Positions 52,102 to 61,989 are shown, counted from the stretch's first letter. The stretch is DNA of 64,000 nucleotides from Burkholderiales bacterium (GCA_016213205.1 JACRAZ010000037.1:1-64000), one strand, 5' to 3'. The notes: a model not told the origin generated them from the sequence alone. Made by a program: numbers and translations.

Positions 52102-52602
52102 TCAGAACGGGATGTCGTCATCCATGTCGTCGAAGCCGGTGCTGGACTTCGGCGCGGGCTTCTGCGCGGCGGGCGCGCGCGGCGGCGGGGCGCTGCGGCG
52201 CGGGGCCGGGGCCTCGGATTCGTAGCCGCCGTCGTCGCCGCCGGCACCGGCACCTCCGCCCGCGCCGTCACGGCCGCCCAGCAGCTGCATGGATTCGGCA
52301 TAGATCTCGGTGGTGTACTTCTCGACGCCGTCCTTGTCGGTCCACTTGCGGGTGCGCAGGCGGCCTTCGATGTAGACCGGGCGCCCCTTCTTCAGGTATT
52401 CGCCCGCGATCTCGGCCAGGCGGTCGAACAGCACCACGCGGTGCCATTCGGTCTCTTCCTGGCGTTCGCCGGAGTCCTTGTTCTTCCAGTTCCGGGTGGT
52501 GGCCAGGCCCAGGTTGCACACCGCGCTGCCGTTGGGTGTGTAGCGCACCTCGGGGTCGCGCCCCAGGTTGCCGATGAGAATGACCTTGTTGACTGATGCC
52601 AT
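52102..52602 (-). CDS. ssb: Single-stranded DNA-binding protein
   Basis: 166-residue SSB. The OB fold begins [24 protein letters not shown] and includes [23 protein letters not shown] and [12 protein letters not shown]. The C-terminal third is a disordered Gly/Pro/Ala linker, ending in the acidic tip DDMDDDIPF that recruits replication and repair partners. GGAG lies upstream of ATG 52602. Length and layout are standard for a housekeeping chromosomal SSB. Confidence 0.97.
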   Translation of the reverse strand: MASVNKVILIGNLGRDPEVRYTPNGSAVCNLGLATTRNWKNKDSGERQEETEWHRVVLFDRLAEIAGEYLKKGRPVYIEGRLRTRKWTDKDGVEKYTTEIYAESMQLLGGRDGAGGGAGAGGDDGGYESEAPAPRRSAPPPRAPAAQKPAPKSSTGFDDMDDDIPF

Positions 52603-52763
52603 GGCGGGCGCTCCTGAAATGCCGGGGCGGACGGCTGCCCCGCGGGCAGGTGTCCAAAGCGGTCATGATAGCGACCGCGGGTCCACGGGTCTTTCGCCCG
52701 CATGGGGGCCCCCGAAAGCGGGAACCACCGCCGCCGGGGCCTGAGGCGGCCGGGGGCCAGCCC

Positions 52764-53420
52764 TCAGGCGGCGCGCTGCAGGCTCAGGTCGCCCGCGCGC
52801 AGGTCCCACTGCATCTTGCGGTAGATGGTACGCACCTTGGCCGAGAGCGCGCGCGGGGTCTGCCGGTCATGGCGCGCGATGTCGGCCAGGCGGTGCCCCA
52901 CGGCCAGCTGGCGCAGCAGGAAGCGCTCGTCCGGCGTCAGCGCCAGCGGGTTGATCATCTCGTCGATCGGGTTGTCCACCAGGTTGCGGGACACGCCCTC
53001 GAAGTGGTCGAGCAGGTGCCGCGCGATCCAGGGCGCGATGTCGGCGCCGCCGGCCAGGGTGTCGCGGGCACGCTCGGCCAGCGTGCCGGCCTTCGGGTCG
53101 GCCGGATCGAAGAAGCTGTCCGCTCCTTCCTGCAGCGCATCCAGCAGCATCGGGTCGCGCTCGCTGCGGCCGATCACCAGGATCTGCGTGCGCAGGTAGC
53201 CCAGGCCCTGGCGCAGCACCCGGATCATGTCCAGCACGGTGCCGTCGACCAGCCGCAGCTCGGAGATCAGCAACTCGGGGTTGTGCCGGTGCAGCAGCAC
53301 ACGCGCCGCGCCGAAGCTCTGCACTGGCGCCATCACATCCCAGTGGCCCGTGGCCACCAGCTCGTCACGCCAGGCTGCGCTTTGCGCTGCGGCATGCCCG
53401 GCCATCAGCACGGTTTTCAT
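52764..53420 (-). CDS. LuxR/NarL-like regulator with a pseudo-receiver domain
   Basis: 218 residues. The N-terminal part (to about 125) has receiver-domain layout, but the position of the phospho-acceptor aspartate is glutamate: PELLISELRLVDG, E54, where active receivers read LLDLRLPDG. The C-terminal part (LTPDERFLLRQLAVGHRLADIARHDRQTPRALSAKVRTIYRKMQ) is a LuxR-type helix-turn-helix. A natural D-to-E change often mimics the phosphorylated state, so this regulator may be constitutively active or tuned by protein contacts rather than by phosphorylation. No histidine kinase is adjacent. The start at ATG 53420 fits the first strand (MKTVLMAGHAAAQ). Confidence 0.8.
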   Translation of the reverse strand: MKTVLMAGHAAAQSAAWRDELVATGHWDVMAPVQSFGAARVLLHRHNPELLISELRLVDGTVLDMIRVLRQGLGYLRTQILVIGRSERDPMLLDALQEGADSFFDPADPKAGTLAERARDTLAGGADIAPWIARHLLDHFEGVSRNLVDNPIDEMINPLALTPDERFLLRQLAVGHRLADIARHDRQTPRALSAKVRTIYRKMQWDLRAGDLSLQRAA

Positions 53421-53570
53421 GGTTCCACCGACGAGAGGTTTCTTGGTGTAACCAATTCTGGGGAGAGTCGGCAAAACCGGCATCCCCGGGGCGTGGGGGG
53501 TTGCGGCCGCCACCACCGGACGAACCGCGCCCGCCCGTGCGCGTGTTCACGGTGGCAGCAGCCACCCCCC

Positions 53571-55226
53571 TCAAACCGGGGCCGGCAGGAAGCTGGCGCT
53601 CTGGGCCATGGGCCAGTAGACGCGGAAGACGTTGTGCGGCCAATCGGCCTCGCCGCGCTGGGCGGCCAGCAGTTCACCCGGCTTCACTGTGGGCAGCAGG
53701 TTGGCCAGCAGGCGCACGCTGTGGTCGCTGGTGCGGCGCACGATGTGGGCGGTGGTGATCTCGTTCGGGTGCCGCAGCCCCGCGGCCTGCACCAGCTCTT
53801 TCAGGGCCTCGAGCGTGTTGTGGTGGAAGCGCAGCACGCGCTCCTGCTTGTCCGGCACCACCAGGGCCTGCTGGCGCAGCGGGTCTTGCGTGGTGACGCC
53901 GGTGGGGCAGGCGCCGGTGTGGCAGTGCTGAGCCTGGATGCAGCCCAGCGCGAACATGAAGCCGCGTGCCGAGTTGCACCAGTCGGCGCCCACGGCCATG
54001 GCACGCGCGATGTCGAACGCGCTGACGATCTTGCCGGCGCAGCCGATCTTGATGCGCCCGCGCAGGTTCAGGCCCACCAGCGTGTTGTGCACCAGGCGCA
54101 GGCCTTCCTGCAGCGGTGCGCCGACATGGTCGGTGAACTCCAGCGGCGCGGCGCCGGTGCCGCCCTCGGCCCCGTCGACGACGATGAAGTCGGGCAGCAG
54201 GTCGGTCTCGAGCATGGCCTTGGCGATGGCGAACCACTCCCACGGGTGGCCCACGCAGAACTTGAAGCCCACCGGCTTGCCGCCGGACAGCTCGCGCAGC
54301 CGGTCGAGGAACTGCAGCAGTTGCACCGGCGTGGAGAACGCGCTGTGCGCGGCCGGCGAGACGCAGTCCACCCCCACCGGCACGCCGCGTGCGGCGGCGA
54401 TCTCGGGCGTGACCTTCGGCCCCGGCAGCACGCCGCCGTGTCCCGGCTTGGCGCCCTGGCTGAGCTTGACCTCGATGAGCTTGACCTGCGGGTGCATCGC
54501 GTTGTCGACGAACCTGGCCTCGCTGAAGCTGCCGTCCTCGTTGCGGCAGCCGAAGTAGCCCGAGCCGATTTCCCAGACCAGGTCGCCGCCGTGCTTGCGG
54601 TGGTGTTCGCTGATCGAGCCCTCGCCGGTGTCGTGCGCGAAGCCGCCTTTCTTCGCGCCGGCGTTCAAGGCCAGGATGGCATGGGCGCTCAGCGCACCGA
54701 AGCTCATGGCCGAGATGTTGAACAGGCTGGCCGAGTAAGGTTGGCGGCAGCGGCTGCCCGGGTCGGCGCCGATCGTGATGCGGAAATCGTGCGAGCCGAT
54801 GACGGTGGGCTTGAGCGAGTGGTTGATCCACTCATAGCCGGTGTCGTGCACGTCGAGCTGGGTGCCGAAGGGGCGCTTGTCCGATTCGCCCTTGCTGCGC
54901 TGGTACACCAGCGAGCGCTGCTGGCGCGAGAAGGGCACCGCCTCGCGGTCGCTCTCCAGGAAGTACTGGCGGATTTCCGGGCGCACCCACTCGAACAGGA
55001 AGCGCAGGTGCCCGATGACCGGGTAGTTGCGCAACAGCGCATGGCGCGTCTGCCGCAGGTCGTGCGCGCCGGTGACCACCACCGCCACGCCCAGCAGCGC
55101 CAGCCAGGCCAGCCGGTCGAAGCCCACCCAGGCGAAGGCGCCCAGCAGCACGGCCACGGCACCGATGGTCAGCGTGAGGTAACGGATCGGGAAATGGCGG
55201 TCCAGCGCCATCAGCCATGCGGGCAT
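53571..55226 (-). CDS. FMN-binding glutamate synthase family protein
   Basis: 551 residues. Two hydrophobic helices at the N-terminus (about 12-32 and 38-56) anchor a large domain similar to the FMN-binding, ammonia-accepting half of glutamate synthase (GltS/Glu_synthase). Seen are NISAMSFGALSAHAILALNAGAKKGGFAHDTGEGSISE, GAEGGTGAAPLEF and the cysteine-containing CHTGACPTGVTTQDP. It lacks the amidotransferase and GltB N-terminal regions. Bacterial homologues of this length are common, but the substrate is uncertain. It stands 150 nt upstream of the pseudo-receiver gene on the same strand. Confidence 0.87.
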   Translation of the reverse strand: MPAWLMALDRHFPIRYLTLTIGAVAVLLGAFAWVGFDRLAWLALLGVAVVVTGAHDLRQTRHALLRNYPVIGHLRFLFEWVRPEIRQYFLESDREAVPFSRQQRSLVYQRSKGESDKRPFGTQLDVHDTGYEWINHSLKPTVIGSHDFRITIGADPGSRCRQPYSASLFNISAMSFGALSAHAILALNAGAKKGGFAHDTGEGSISEHHRKHGGDLVWEIGSGYFGCRNEDGSFSEARFVDNAMHPQVKLIEVKLSQGAKPGHGGVLPGPKVTPEIAAARGVPVGVDCVSPAAHSAFSTPVQLLQFLDRLRELSGGKPVGFKFCVGHPWEWFAIAKAMLETDLLPDFIVVDGAEGGTGAAPLEFTDHVGAPLQEGLRLVHNTLVGLNLRGRIKIGCAGKIVSAFDIARAMAVGADWCNSARGFMFALGCIQAQHCHTGACPTGVTTQDPLRQQALVVPDKQERVLRFHHNTLEALKELVQAAGLRHPNEITTAHIVRRTSDHSVRLLANLLPTVKPGELLAAQRGEADWPHNVFRVYWPMAQSASFLPAPV

Positions 55227-55293
55227 TCAGGGTCTCCTCGGGTCCTGCGCAGTCGTGCCGGACCCAGGAATGCTTGCATGCGGCCGCAGACTG

Positions 55294-56427
55294 TCAATCC
55301 ACGGTTTGCCGATAGCGCTTCAACGCCACCGCCCCCACCACCGCCAGGAAGGCCAGCATCGGCCACAGCTCGTGCGTGAGCTCGGCGGCGCCGTTGCCCT
55401 TGAGCAGGATGCCGCGCACGATGCGCAGGAAGTGCGTGAGCGGCAGCACCTCGCCGATGGCCTGCGCCCAGCCCGGCATGCCGCGGAACGGGAACATGAA
55501 GCCCGACAGCAGCATCGAGGGCAGGAAGAAGAAGAAGGTCATCTGCACCGCCTGCAACTGGTTGCGCGCCAGCGTCGAGAAGGTGAAGCCCACGCCCAGG
55601 TTGGCCAGCATGAACACGCCGATCATCACCAGCAGCAGCACGAGGCTGCCGTTCATCGGCACCTCGAACAGCCACCACGCGGCCAGCATGATCACGCCCA
55701 GCTGCACGTAGCCGATCACCACGTAGGGCAGGATCTTGCCCACCATCACCTCGAACGGACGCACCGGCGTGGCCAGCAGGTTCTCCATCGTGCCGCGCTC
55801 GCGTTCGCGCGTCATCGCCAGGCCGGTGAGCATCACCATGGTCATCGTCAGGATGGTGCCGATGAGGCCGGGCACGATGTTGTAGCGCGACAGGCCCTCG
55901 GGGTTGTAGCGGCGGTGCAGGCGCACATCGATCGGCGCCGGCCGCACCCGCAGCGCGGCCAGTGGCCCCACCGCATCGTGCGCCAGGGCCTGCGCCAGCA
56001 GCGGCTGCAGTGCGGCGATGGCGTTGCCCGAGGCCGAGGGGTCGGTGGCATCCACCGACACCAGCAGCGGCGCCCGCTCGCCGCGCACCAGCGCACGCGT
56101 GAAGTCCGGCGGCACCACCACCAGGAACTGCACCTCGCCACGCGCGATCAGCGCCTCGCCCTCGGCCTCGCTGGTAGGGGTGTGGGTGATGCGGAAATAG
56201 CCGCTGTGCTGCAGCGCCGCGCCCAGGCTTCGCGCCAGCGGGCCGCCATCCTGCGCCACCAGCGCGGTGGGCAGGCCCTTCGGGTCGGTGTTGATGGCGT
56301 AGCCGAACAGCACCAGCTGCAGCACCGGGATGCCCACCGCCATCGCGAAGGTGAGGCGGTCGCGCAGCATCTGCTGGAACTCCTTGATGAAGATGGCCAG
56401 CGTGCGGTGGAGCGAGAAGCGCTGCAT
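55294..56427 (-). CDS. ABC-2 type exporter permease
   Basis: 377-residue membrane protein of the ABC2_membrane_3 (YhhJ/YbhR-like) group. One N-terminal helix (FAMAVGIPVLQLVLFGYAI) is followed by a large extracytoplasmic domain of about 140 residues, then five helices beginning near 180 (IVPGLIGTILTMTMVMLTGLAM, RERERGTMENLLATP, GYVQLGVIMLAAWWLF). It is the last gene of the tetR-hlyD-ATPase-permease operon, 81 nt after the ATPase stop. As only one permease is present, the transporter is probably a homodimer. Confidence 0.9.
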   Translation of the reverse strand: MQRFSLHRTLAIFIKEFQQMLRDRLTFAMAVGIPVLQLVLFGYAINTDPKGLPTALVAQDGGPLARSLGAALQHSGYFRITHTPTSEAEGEALIARGEVQFLVVVPPDFTRALVRGERAPLLVSVDATDPSASGNAIAALQPLLAQALAHDAVGPLAALRVRPAPIDVRLHRRYNPEGLSRYNIVPGLIGTILTMTMVMLTGLAMTRERERGTMENLLATPVRPFEVMVGKILPYVVIGYVQLGVIMLAAWWLFEVPMNGSLVLLLVMIGVFMLANLGVGFTFSTLARNQLQAVQMTFFFFLPSMLLSGFMFPFRGMPGWAQAIGEVLPLTHFLRIVRGILLKGNGAAELTHELWPMLAFLAVVGAVALKRYRQTVD

Positions 56428-56508
56428 GCTCAGTCCCGCCCGGCCGTTCCGAAGGGACTGAAGGCCCGCTTGGGAGGCAGCGAATGACGTGCGCTGGGGG
56501 GCCTCATT

Positions 56509-57255
56509 TCAGCCTGCCGCAAAGTTGTCCTGCGCCTGCCCGACCAGGCGCACGAAGGCATCCTCCAGGTCGCGCGCGCCGGCGGCGGCCACGATCTCGG
56601 CCGCGCTGCCGCGCGCGAGCAGCTGGCCATAGGCCACGTAGCACAGCTCGTGGCAGCGCTCGGCCTCGTCCATGTAGTGGGTGGACACCAGCACCGTGAT
56701 GCCCTGCGCCGCGAGGCGGTGGATCTCGTCCCAGAACTCGCGCCGCGCCTTCGGGTCCACGCCGGCGGTGGGCTCGTCCAGCAGCAGCAGTTGCGGGTCG
56801 TGCAGCAGGCAGGCCGCGAGCGCGAGGCGCTGCTTCCAGCCACCCGACAAGGTGCCCGCCAGCTGGCGCTGGCGCGCCACCAGGCCCAGGCGCTGCAGCG
56901 CGTCGTCCACCGCGGCGCGGCGGTTCGGCAGCTCGAACAGGCGGGCCACGAAGTCGAGGTTCTCGCGGATCGACAGGTCTTCATAGAGCCCGAAGCGCTG
57001 CGTCATGTAGCCCACCTGGCGCTTGATCTCGGCGCCGCCGCGGGCGATGTCCAGGCCCAGGCAGGTGCCGCTGCCCGCGTCGGCCTTCAGCAGGCCGCAG
57101 AGCATGCGGATGGTGGTGGTCTTGCCGCTGCCGTTGGGCCCCAGGAAGCCGCAGATGCGGCCGCGCGCGAGCTGCAGCGCGAAGCGGTCGACCACGGTGC
57201 GGCCGTTGTAGCGCTTGGTGAGGCCGTGCACGTCGATGGCCAGGTCGGGGGTCAT
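56509..57255 (-). CDS. ABC transporter ATP-binding protein (exporter)
   Basis: 248-residue nucleotide-binding protein. The Walker A is GPNGSGKTTT (about residue 38), with Q-loop MTQRFGLYEDLSIREN, signature LSGGWKQRLALA, Walker B LLLLDEPTAGVDP and a final STHYMDEAERC switch. It belongs to the DrrA/YbhF-like subfamily. Start ATG 57255, 44 nt after the HlyD stop. It energises the ABC-2 permease encoded next. In contrast to YbhF, it has a single ATPase domain. Confidence 0.93.
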   Translation of the reverse strand: MTPDLAIDVHGLTKRYNGRTVVDRFALQLARGRICGFLGPNGSGKTTTIRMLCGLLKADAGSGTCLGLDIARGGAEIKRQVGYMTQRFGLYEDLSIRENLDFVARLFELPNRRAAVDDALQRLGLVARQRQLAGTLSGGWKQRLALAACLLHDPQLLLLDEPTAGVDPKARREFWDEIHRLAAQGITVLVSTHYMDEAERCHELCYVAYGQLLARGSAAEIVAAAGARDLEDAFVRLVGQAQDNFAAG

Positions 57256-57299
57256 GCCGGCCCCTCGTCCGACGAGTACGTCGGCCGATCCCCCGCGGG

Positions 57300-58277
57300 T
57301 CATGCGCCACTCCGCCGCACATCCACCGGCTGGCCGGGGCGCAGGCGGGCGGCATCGGCCGCGGCGGGGCGCGCCTCGACCATGAAGACCAGCTTGGCAC
57401 GCTGGGCGTTCGAGTAGATGACCGGCGGCGTGTATTCGGCCTGGGTGGCGATGCGGGTGATCTGGGCCGCGATCGGGGTGCCGCACCCATCGCAGTGGAT
57501 CTGCACGCGCTGGCCGGCGGCGAGCCGGGCCACCTCGGTTTCGGCGACGTAGAAGCGCGCCTTCACCGCGCCGGCGGGCAGCAGCGACACCACCGGCTGC
57601 CCCGCGGGCACCCACTCGCCCACGCGGAAGTAGGTGTCGGCCACCTGCGCGGCCACCGGGGCACGCTGGGCCTTTTGCGCCACGCGCCATTGCTGTTGCC
57701 TCAGGGCCTCGCCGGCGGCGGTGGCGGTGGCCTGCGCGGCCTGGCGTTCGTCCGGCCGGGCGGGCAGCCGGGCCGCGCGCAGCGCGGCTTCGAGCTCGGC
57801 CACGCGGGCGCTGCCCTGCGCCGCCGCGGTGCTGGCGTCGTCCAGCCGCGCGCGGGCGATGAAACCCTGCTCGAACAGCTGCTGCTGGCGTGCGAGTTCG
57901 CTGCGCGCGAGCGCCGCCTGGGCGCGCGCCTGGGCCAGCTGCGCACGGGTGACGGCGAGCTCGTCATCGCGCCGGCCGCTGTCGGTGTTGCGGGCCTGCG
58001 CGCGGGCGGCGTCCAGCCGCGCCTGGGCCTCGGCCTGGGCCCGCTGCTCGGCATCGGCCTCCAGCGTGAACAGCGCCGCGCCCTGGGCCACCGGTGCGCC
58101 GGCCGCCACCGACAGCGTGGCCAGCGTGCCGGCCAACGGCGCGGCCACCTGCACGTACTCGCCCTCCACGTAGCCGGACCAGGCCGGCGGCGGCGGGCCC
58201 TGGCAGCCTGCCAGCGCCAGCAGCGCGAACGCGGCGCCGGCCTGCAGCCGGGCGCCGGGAAGCCGTGCGGGATTCAT
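57300..58277 (-). CDS. HlyD-family periplasmic adaptor, predicted lipoprotein
   Basis: 325 residues. A lipobox (LLALAGC) suggests an acylated N-terminus instead of the membrane anchor of typical HlyD/YbhG proteins. The lipoyl half PPPPAWSGYVEGEYVQVAAPLAGTLATLSVAAGAPVAQG leads into two long coiled-coil stretches (about residues 75-205), then the barrel with FYVAETEVARLAAGQRVQIHC. It links the inner-membrane ABC pump to an outer-membrane channel such as TolC. The start overlaps the TetR stop by ATGA. Confidence 0.9.
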   Translation of the reverse strand: MNPARLPGARLQAGAAFALLALAGCQGPPPPAWSGYVEGEYVQVAAPLAGTLATLSVAAGAPVAQGAALFTLEADAEQRAQAEAQARLDAARAQARNTDSGRRDDELAVTRAQLAQARAQAALARSELARQQQLFEQGFIARARLDDASTAAAQGSARVAELEAALRAARLPARPDERQAAQATATAAGEALRQQQWRVAQKAQRAPVAAQVADTYFRVGEWVPAGQPVVSLLPAGAVKARFYVAETEVARLAAGQRVQIHCDGCGTPIAAQITRIATQAEYTPPVIYSNAQRAKLVFMVEARPAAADAARLRPGQPVDVRRSGA

Positions 58278-58909
58278 GCAGCCTCCCCACCCTGCCGCAA
58301 GGCGGACAGGGCCAGTTCGATGCGTTCGGCGATCGCCGTGTCGCCGGTGACCTGCGTCGCGAGCGAGGCGCCCTTGAGCGGCACGCCCAGCGCCTGCATG
58401 GCCGGCAGCATCACCATCGGTGCGAGCACCGCGCCCATCAGCACCGCCAGGCGCTGCAGTGGGTGCCGCACCGGCGGCAGCTCGCCGCGACGCTGGGCCT
58501 CCTCGAGCAGCTGCACCAGCACGCCCAGGTGGCGCGGCGCGTTGGCCCGCAGGAATTCGCCTGCCACGGCCTCGCCGTTGGCGGCATCGAGCACCAGGCG
58601 CAGCAGCAGTGGCCGGTGCTCGCGCACAAAACGCGCCATGCCGAACAAGCCCTGCCGCAACCGGGCCAGCGCCGGGCCGGGCGCGGCGGCATCGGAGGCC
58701 AGGGATTCGAACATCTCGTCGTACAGCTGCTGCAGCAGCGTGCGCAGGAAGTCGTCCTTGCTGGCGAAGTGGTAGTGGAACATGCCGGGGCTCACGCCGG
58801 CATGCTCGGCCAGGCGCCGCTGCGACAAGCCGGCGCAGCCCAGCTCGGCATACAGCGCCCGGCCGCTGCGCAGCAGGGCCTGGTCGAGCTGTTGCGAGGG
58901 GCGGGCCAT
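58274..58909 (-). CDS. TetR/AcrR family regulator, CecR-like, of the exporter operon
   Basis: 211 residues, N-terminal helix-turn-helix AGLSQRRLAEHAGVSPGMFHYHFASKDDFL and a helical ligand domain. The gene order tetR-hlyD-ATPase-permease is that of the E. coli cecR-ybhGFSR locus with one permease fewer. The gene's promoter overlaps a perfect palindrome (58920-58933), consistent with autorepression. It overlaps hlyD by ATGA. The inducer is unknown; by analogy with CecR an antibiotic or toxic hydrophobic compound is likely. Confidence 0.9.
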   Translation of the reverse strand: MARPSQQLDQALLRSGRALYAELGCAGLSQRRLAEHAGVSPGMFHYHFASKDDFLRTLLQQLYDEMFESLASDAAAPGPALARLRQGLFGMARFVREHRPLLLRLVLDAANGEAVAGEFLRANAPRHLGVLVQLLEEAQRRGELPPVRHPLQRLAVLMGAVLAPMVMLPAMQALGVPLKGASLATQVTGDTAIAERIELALSALRQGGEAA

Positions 58910-58914
58910 GCGGC

Positions 58915-58943
58915 ATTATTGGTCAGTTGACCAGTCATTGCAA
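58915..58943 (-). promoter_or_regulatory. Promoter and TetR operator of the exporter operon
   Basis: On the minus strand, -35 TTGCAA (58943-58938) and -10 AATAAT (58920-58915) are separated by exactly 17 nt. TGGTCA-GT-TGACCA (58920-58933) lies in the spacer and touches the -10. Only 5 nt separate the -10 from the ATG of the regulator, so the message is expected to be leaderless or nearly so. The palindrome is a good candidate for binding by the TetR protein itself. Confidence 0.7.
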
Positions 58944-59016
58944 GCGCCGCCCCCGCCGGAGGCTGCCGGCCGAGGGCGCCGTGCGGCGGGCGGACCCTCG
59001 GCGGCCCACGCGGTGA

Positions 59017-60027
59017 TCAGGGGCCGGTCACGTTGCTGGCCGACGCGCAGATGATGTAGGCGCGCAGGGCGCGGCTGGAGCCCGAGGTGTTGTCGACCGA
59101 ACAGCGGTAGCTCTGGGTCGGGTTGTCCGGGTTCGGGCCGGCGTAGTTCACGACGATGTCCTGCTGCGCGCTGTTGTAGTCGCGGTGGCCACAGCCGCCG
59201 CCGATCACGTACATGTTGGACGGGCAGTACAGGTTGCCGCGGCCGTAGCTGCCGCCGTCGATGCTCCAGGTGTGCTGGCCGTAGTACAGGTTGCTGGTGC
59301 CGGCCGGGCCTTGCACGCCCTGCGGTCCCTGAGGTCCCTGCGGGCCTTGCGGGCCTTGCGGGCCGGTGGCACCGGTGGCACCGGTGGCACCGGTGTTGCC
59401 CTTGTCGCCCTTGTCGCCCTTGTCGCCCTTGTCACCCTTGGGGCCCTGGTCGGCCAACGTCAGGTCCAGGCGCGCCACGTGGGCGGTCTGCGTGTTCTCC
59501 TTGCTGTCGAGAAAGACCACGGCATTGGGGGTCACGTACGAGGGCACGATGCCCAGGCCGTGGTTGCTGGCCGGGTTGGTGATCCAGCCCTTGACCAGGT
59601 TGGTGACGTCCACGCTGACGAACTGCGCCGCCTGCGCGGTGGACACCGTGATGCCGCTGCCCGAGCCGCCCAGCGTGGGCAGCGTGCCGGCCGAGACGGT
59701 GGCCTCGTTCCAGGGCGAGTAGGCCTGCAGCAATTCGATGGCGCCCGGCGTGCCCACGCGGTTGACGTACAGCACCAGGTTGGCCTTCACCAGCTTGGCC
59801 GCGGTGGTGCCCGCCGGCAGCGTGGAGAGGTCGAAGCGCAGCAGCCCGGTGGCGCCACCGCCGATGTTCAGCGTGGCCAGGTTGCCGAAGTTGCCGGCCG
59901 GCTGCGCGTTGCTCACATGGGCATCGGCGACCAGTGGTGCGTCCAGCGCGTGGGCGGCGCCGGCAACGGCCAGCAGGGCGGCCAGGGCCAGCACGCGACG
60001 GGGGGCGATGAGGGAACGGGGGGTCAT
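59017..60027 (-). CDS. DNRLRE plus collagen-like exported protein (paralogue 1)
   Basis: 336 residues. The signal peptide (RRVLALAALLAVAGAAHA) precedes a beta-rich DNRLRE-type domain (residues about 24-190): DAPLVADAHVSNAQPAGNFG, LRFDLSTLPAGTTAAKLVKANLVLYV, SVDVTNLVKGWI and VVFLDSKE. Sixteen or so G-x-y triplets follow (GPKGDKGDKGDKGDKGNTGA and GPQGPQGPQG), a collagen-like stalk. The last 100 residues form a cysteine-containing tip (LYCPSNMYVIGGGCGHRDYN). It is probably a secreted surface or matrix fibre. The neighbour at 60126 is a clear paralogue with a different tip. Confidence 0.87.
   Translation of the reverse strand: MTPRSLIAPRRVLALAALLAVAGAAHALDAPLVADAHVSNAQPAGNFGNLATLNIGGGATGLLRFDLSTLPAGTTAAKLVKANLVLYVNRVGTPGAIELLQAYSPWNEATVSAGTLPTLGGSGSGITVSTAQAAQFVSVDVTNLVKGWITNPASNHGLGIVPSYVTPNAVVFLDSKENTQTAHVARLDLTLADQGPKGDKGDKGDKGDKGNTGATGATGATGPQGPQGPQGPQGPQGVQGPAGTSNLYYGQHTWSIDGGSYGRGNLYCPSNMYVIGGGCGHRDYNSAQQDIVVNYAGPNPDNPTQSYRCSVDNTSGSSRALRAYIICASASNVTGP
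59305..59450 (-). repeat. Collagen-coding tandem 9-bp repeats
   Basis: Three adjacent tracts of 9-bp units encode the G-x-y triplets: GGGCCTTGC-type, GGTGGCACC-type and TTGTCGCCC-type, three or more copies each. The paralogue has a comparable tract at 60425-60500. Repeat slippage would change stalk length in steps of three residues without a frameshift. This explains the repetitive DNA; it is not a CRISPR array. Confidence 0.85.
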
Positions 60028-60125
60028 GTCGGAGCTCCTGCGCCTGCGTGGCGCGTGGGGTTCAAGGGATGGGTGGGGCCGCAGGGGGCGGCAGGGCGGC
60101 GGGCCGGGCACGGCCCTGGGCGCTG

Positions 60126-61091
<966 letters not shown>

Positions 61092-61128
61092 GGTGGCGGT
61101 CCTCGGAGTGCGGTGTTCGGGCGGGTGG

Positions 61129-61758
61129 TCAGGCGCGGCGCTGGCGGCGGGCGAAGGGCAGCGCGGCCAGCGCCAGCACCAGCAGCGACCCGCTGGCGGG
61201 TTCGGGCACGTTGTTGAACACGATGCCCTCGCCCTCCAGCGTGAAGGCCCAGGCGCTGCTGCGCTGGCTGCCGTCCACGTTGATGAACGAACGCGTGTCG
61301 TCGCCCAGGAACCAGCTGCCGGTGTAGTGCGGCTGGCCGTCCTGCGTGAAGCCGTCGGCCAGCGCGCTGCCGATGGGCAGGTTGCCGTCCTGCGTGAGCA
61401 CCAGCGTGTAGTCGCCGGCCGCGAAGCTGCCGCTGAAGAACGCGTCCCAGCAGAAGCCGGTGGCCGCGTCGGGCTGGCCGCTGCCGGCGCCGCAGGTGTT
61501 GCTGCTGCCCACCGCCTGCTGCAGCAGCCCGCCCGGGCCGAACAGCGACAGCACGGTGGCAAAACCACCCTGCGCCCAGGACAGCGTCTTCGCGCTCAGG
61601 GTGCTGGTGGCGTCGAGGTGGAAGTCCAGCACGTAGCGGTCGGCATCGCTGCCGAAGTGGCCCTGCAGCGTGGTCGGCGCGGCCTGCGCGGCGGGTGCCA
61701 CGGCCAGGGCGATGGCAAAGCCCAAGGCCAGGATGCTGGGGGGAAGTGTCGTGTTCAT
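61129..61758 (-). CDS. PEP-CTERM sorting domain protein (DVUA0089-like)
   Basis: 209 residues. The signal peptide ([18 protein letters not shown]) is followed by a bacterial pre-peptidase C-terminal/DVUA0089-like beta-sandwich ([47 protein letters not shown]), and the C-terminal PEP-CTERM signal [19 protein letters not shown] with RRQRRA. It is upstream of the collagen-like pair on the same strand, separated by 37 nt, and likely cotranscribed. Exosortase-dependent surface attachment is inferred from the motif. Confidence 0.87.
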   Translation of the reverse strand: MNTTLPPSILALGFAIALAVAPAAQAAPTTLQGHFGSDADRYVLDFHLDATSTLSAKTLSWAQGGFATVLSLFGPGGLLQQAVGSSNTCGAGSGQPDAATGFCWDAFFSGSFAAGDYTLVLTQDGNLPIGSALADGFTQDGQPHYTGSWFLGDDTRSFINVDGSQRSSAWAFTLEGEGIVFNNVPEPASGSLLVLALAALPFARRQRRA

Positions 61759-61829
61759 CGGTTCTCGCTCCGGCACCGGTGATGTGGTGCATGCGGCCGA
61801 TGAGTGACGGGGCGGGGACGGCGGTTCCA

Positions 61830-61870
61830 GCACAAGGCCCCCGAAACCGGCGGTTTCGCGGGGCTTGTGC
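61830..61870. promoter_or_regulatory. 41-bp near-perfect palindrome between the PEP-CTERM and metX genes
   Basis: Two 20-nt arms around a central G (61850) match at 18 of 20 positions; the core is CGAAACCG-G-CGGTTTCG and the ends are GCACAAG / CTTGTGC. It lies 72 bases upstream of the minus-strand PEP-CTERM start and about 125 upstream of the predicted metX transcription start. It is longer than a typical repressor site. It could be an operator for the surface-protein operon or a barrier between divergent units. Confidence 0.55.
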
Positions 61871-61983
61871 ATCAGTTCACACCGATCGTGCGGGGCCCGT
61901 CGGGAACCAGGCCAGCGGCAAGGGTTGCGAACGCGCACCCAAGGTGCCACAGCGCCGCGGTACCTCGCTGGTCACCTGCTGGC

Positions 61984-61989
61984 TATACT
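61984..61989 (+). promoter_or_regulatory. -10 element of the metX leader
   Basis: TATACT matches the -10 consensus at five of six positions and places transcription start at about 61995-61997, at the edge of the riboswitch-like structure. The -35 is weak (TACCTC at 61961-61966 with 17-nt spacing). Confidence 0.5.

Noticed and set aside
59305..59450. CRISPR-like array
   Set aside because: The repeats are 9-bp units without spacers, in frame with a collagen-like protein.
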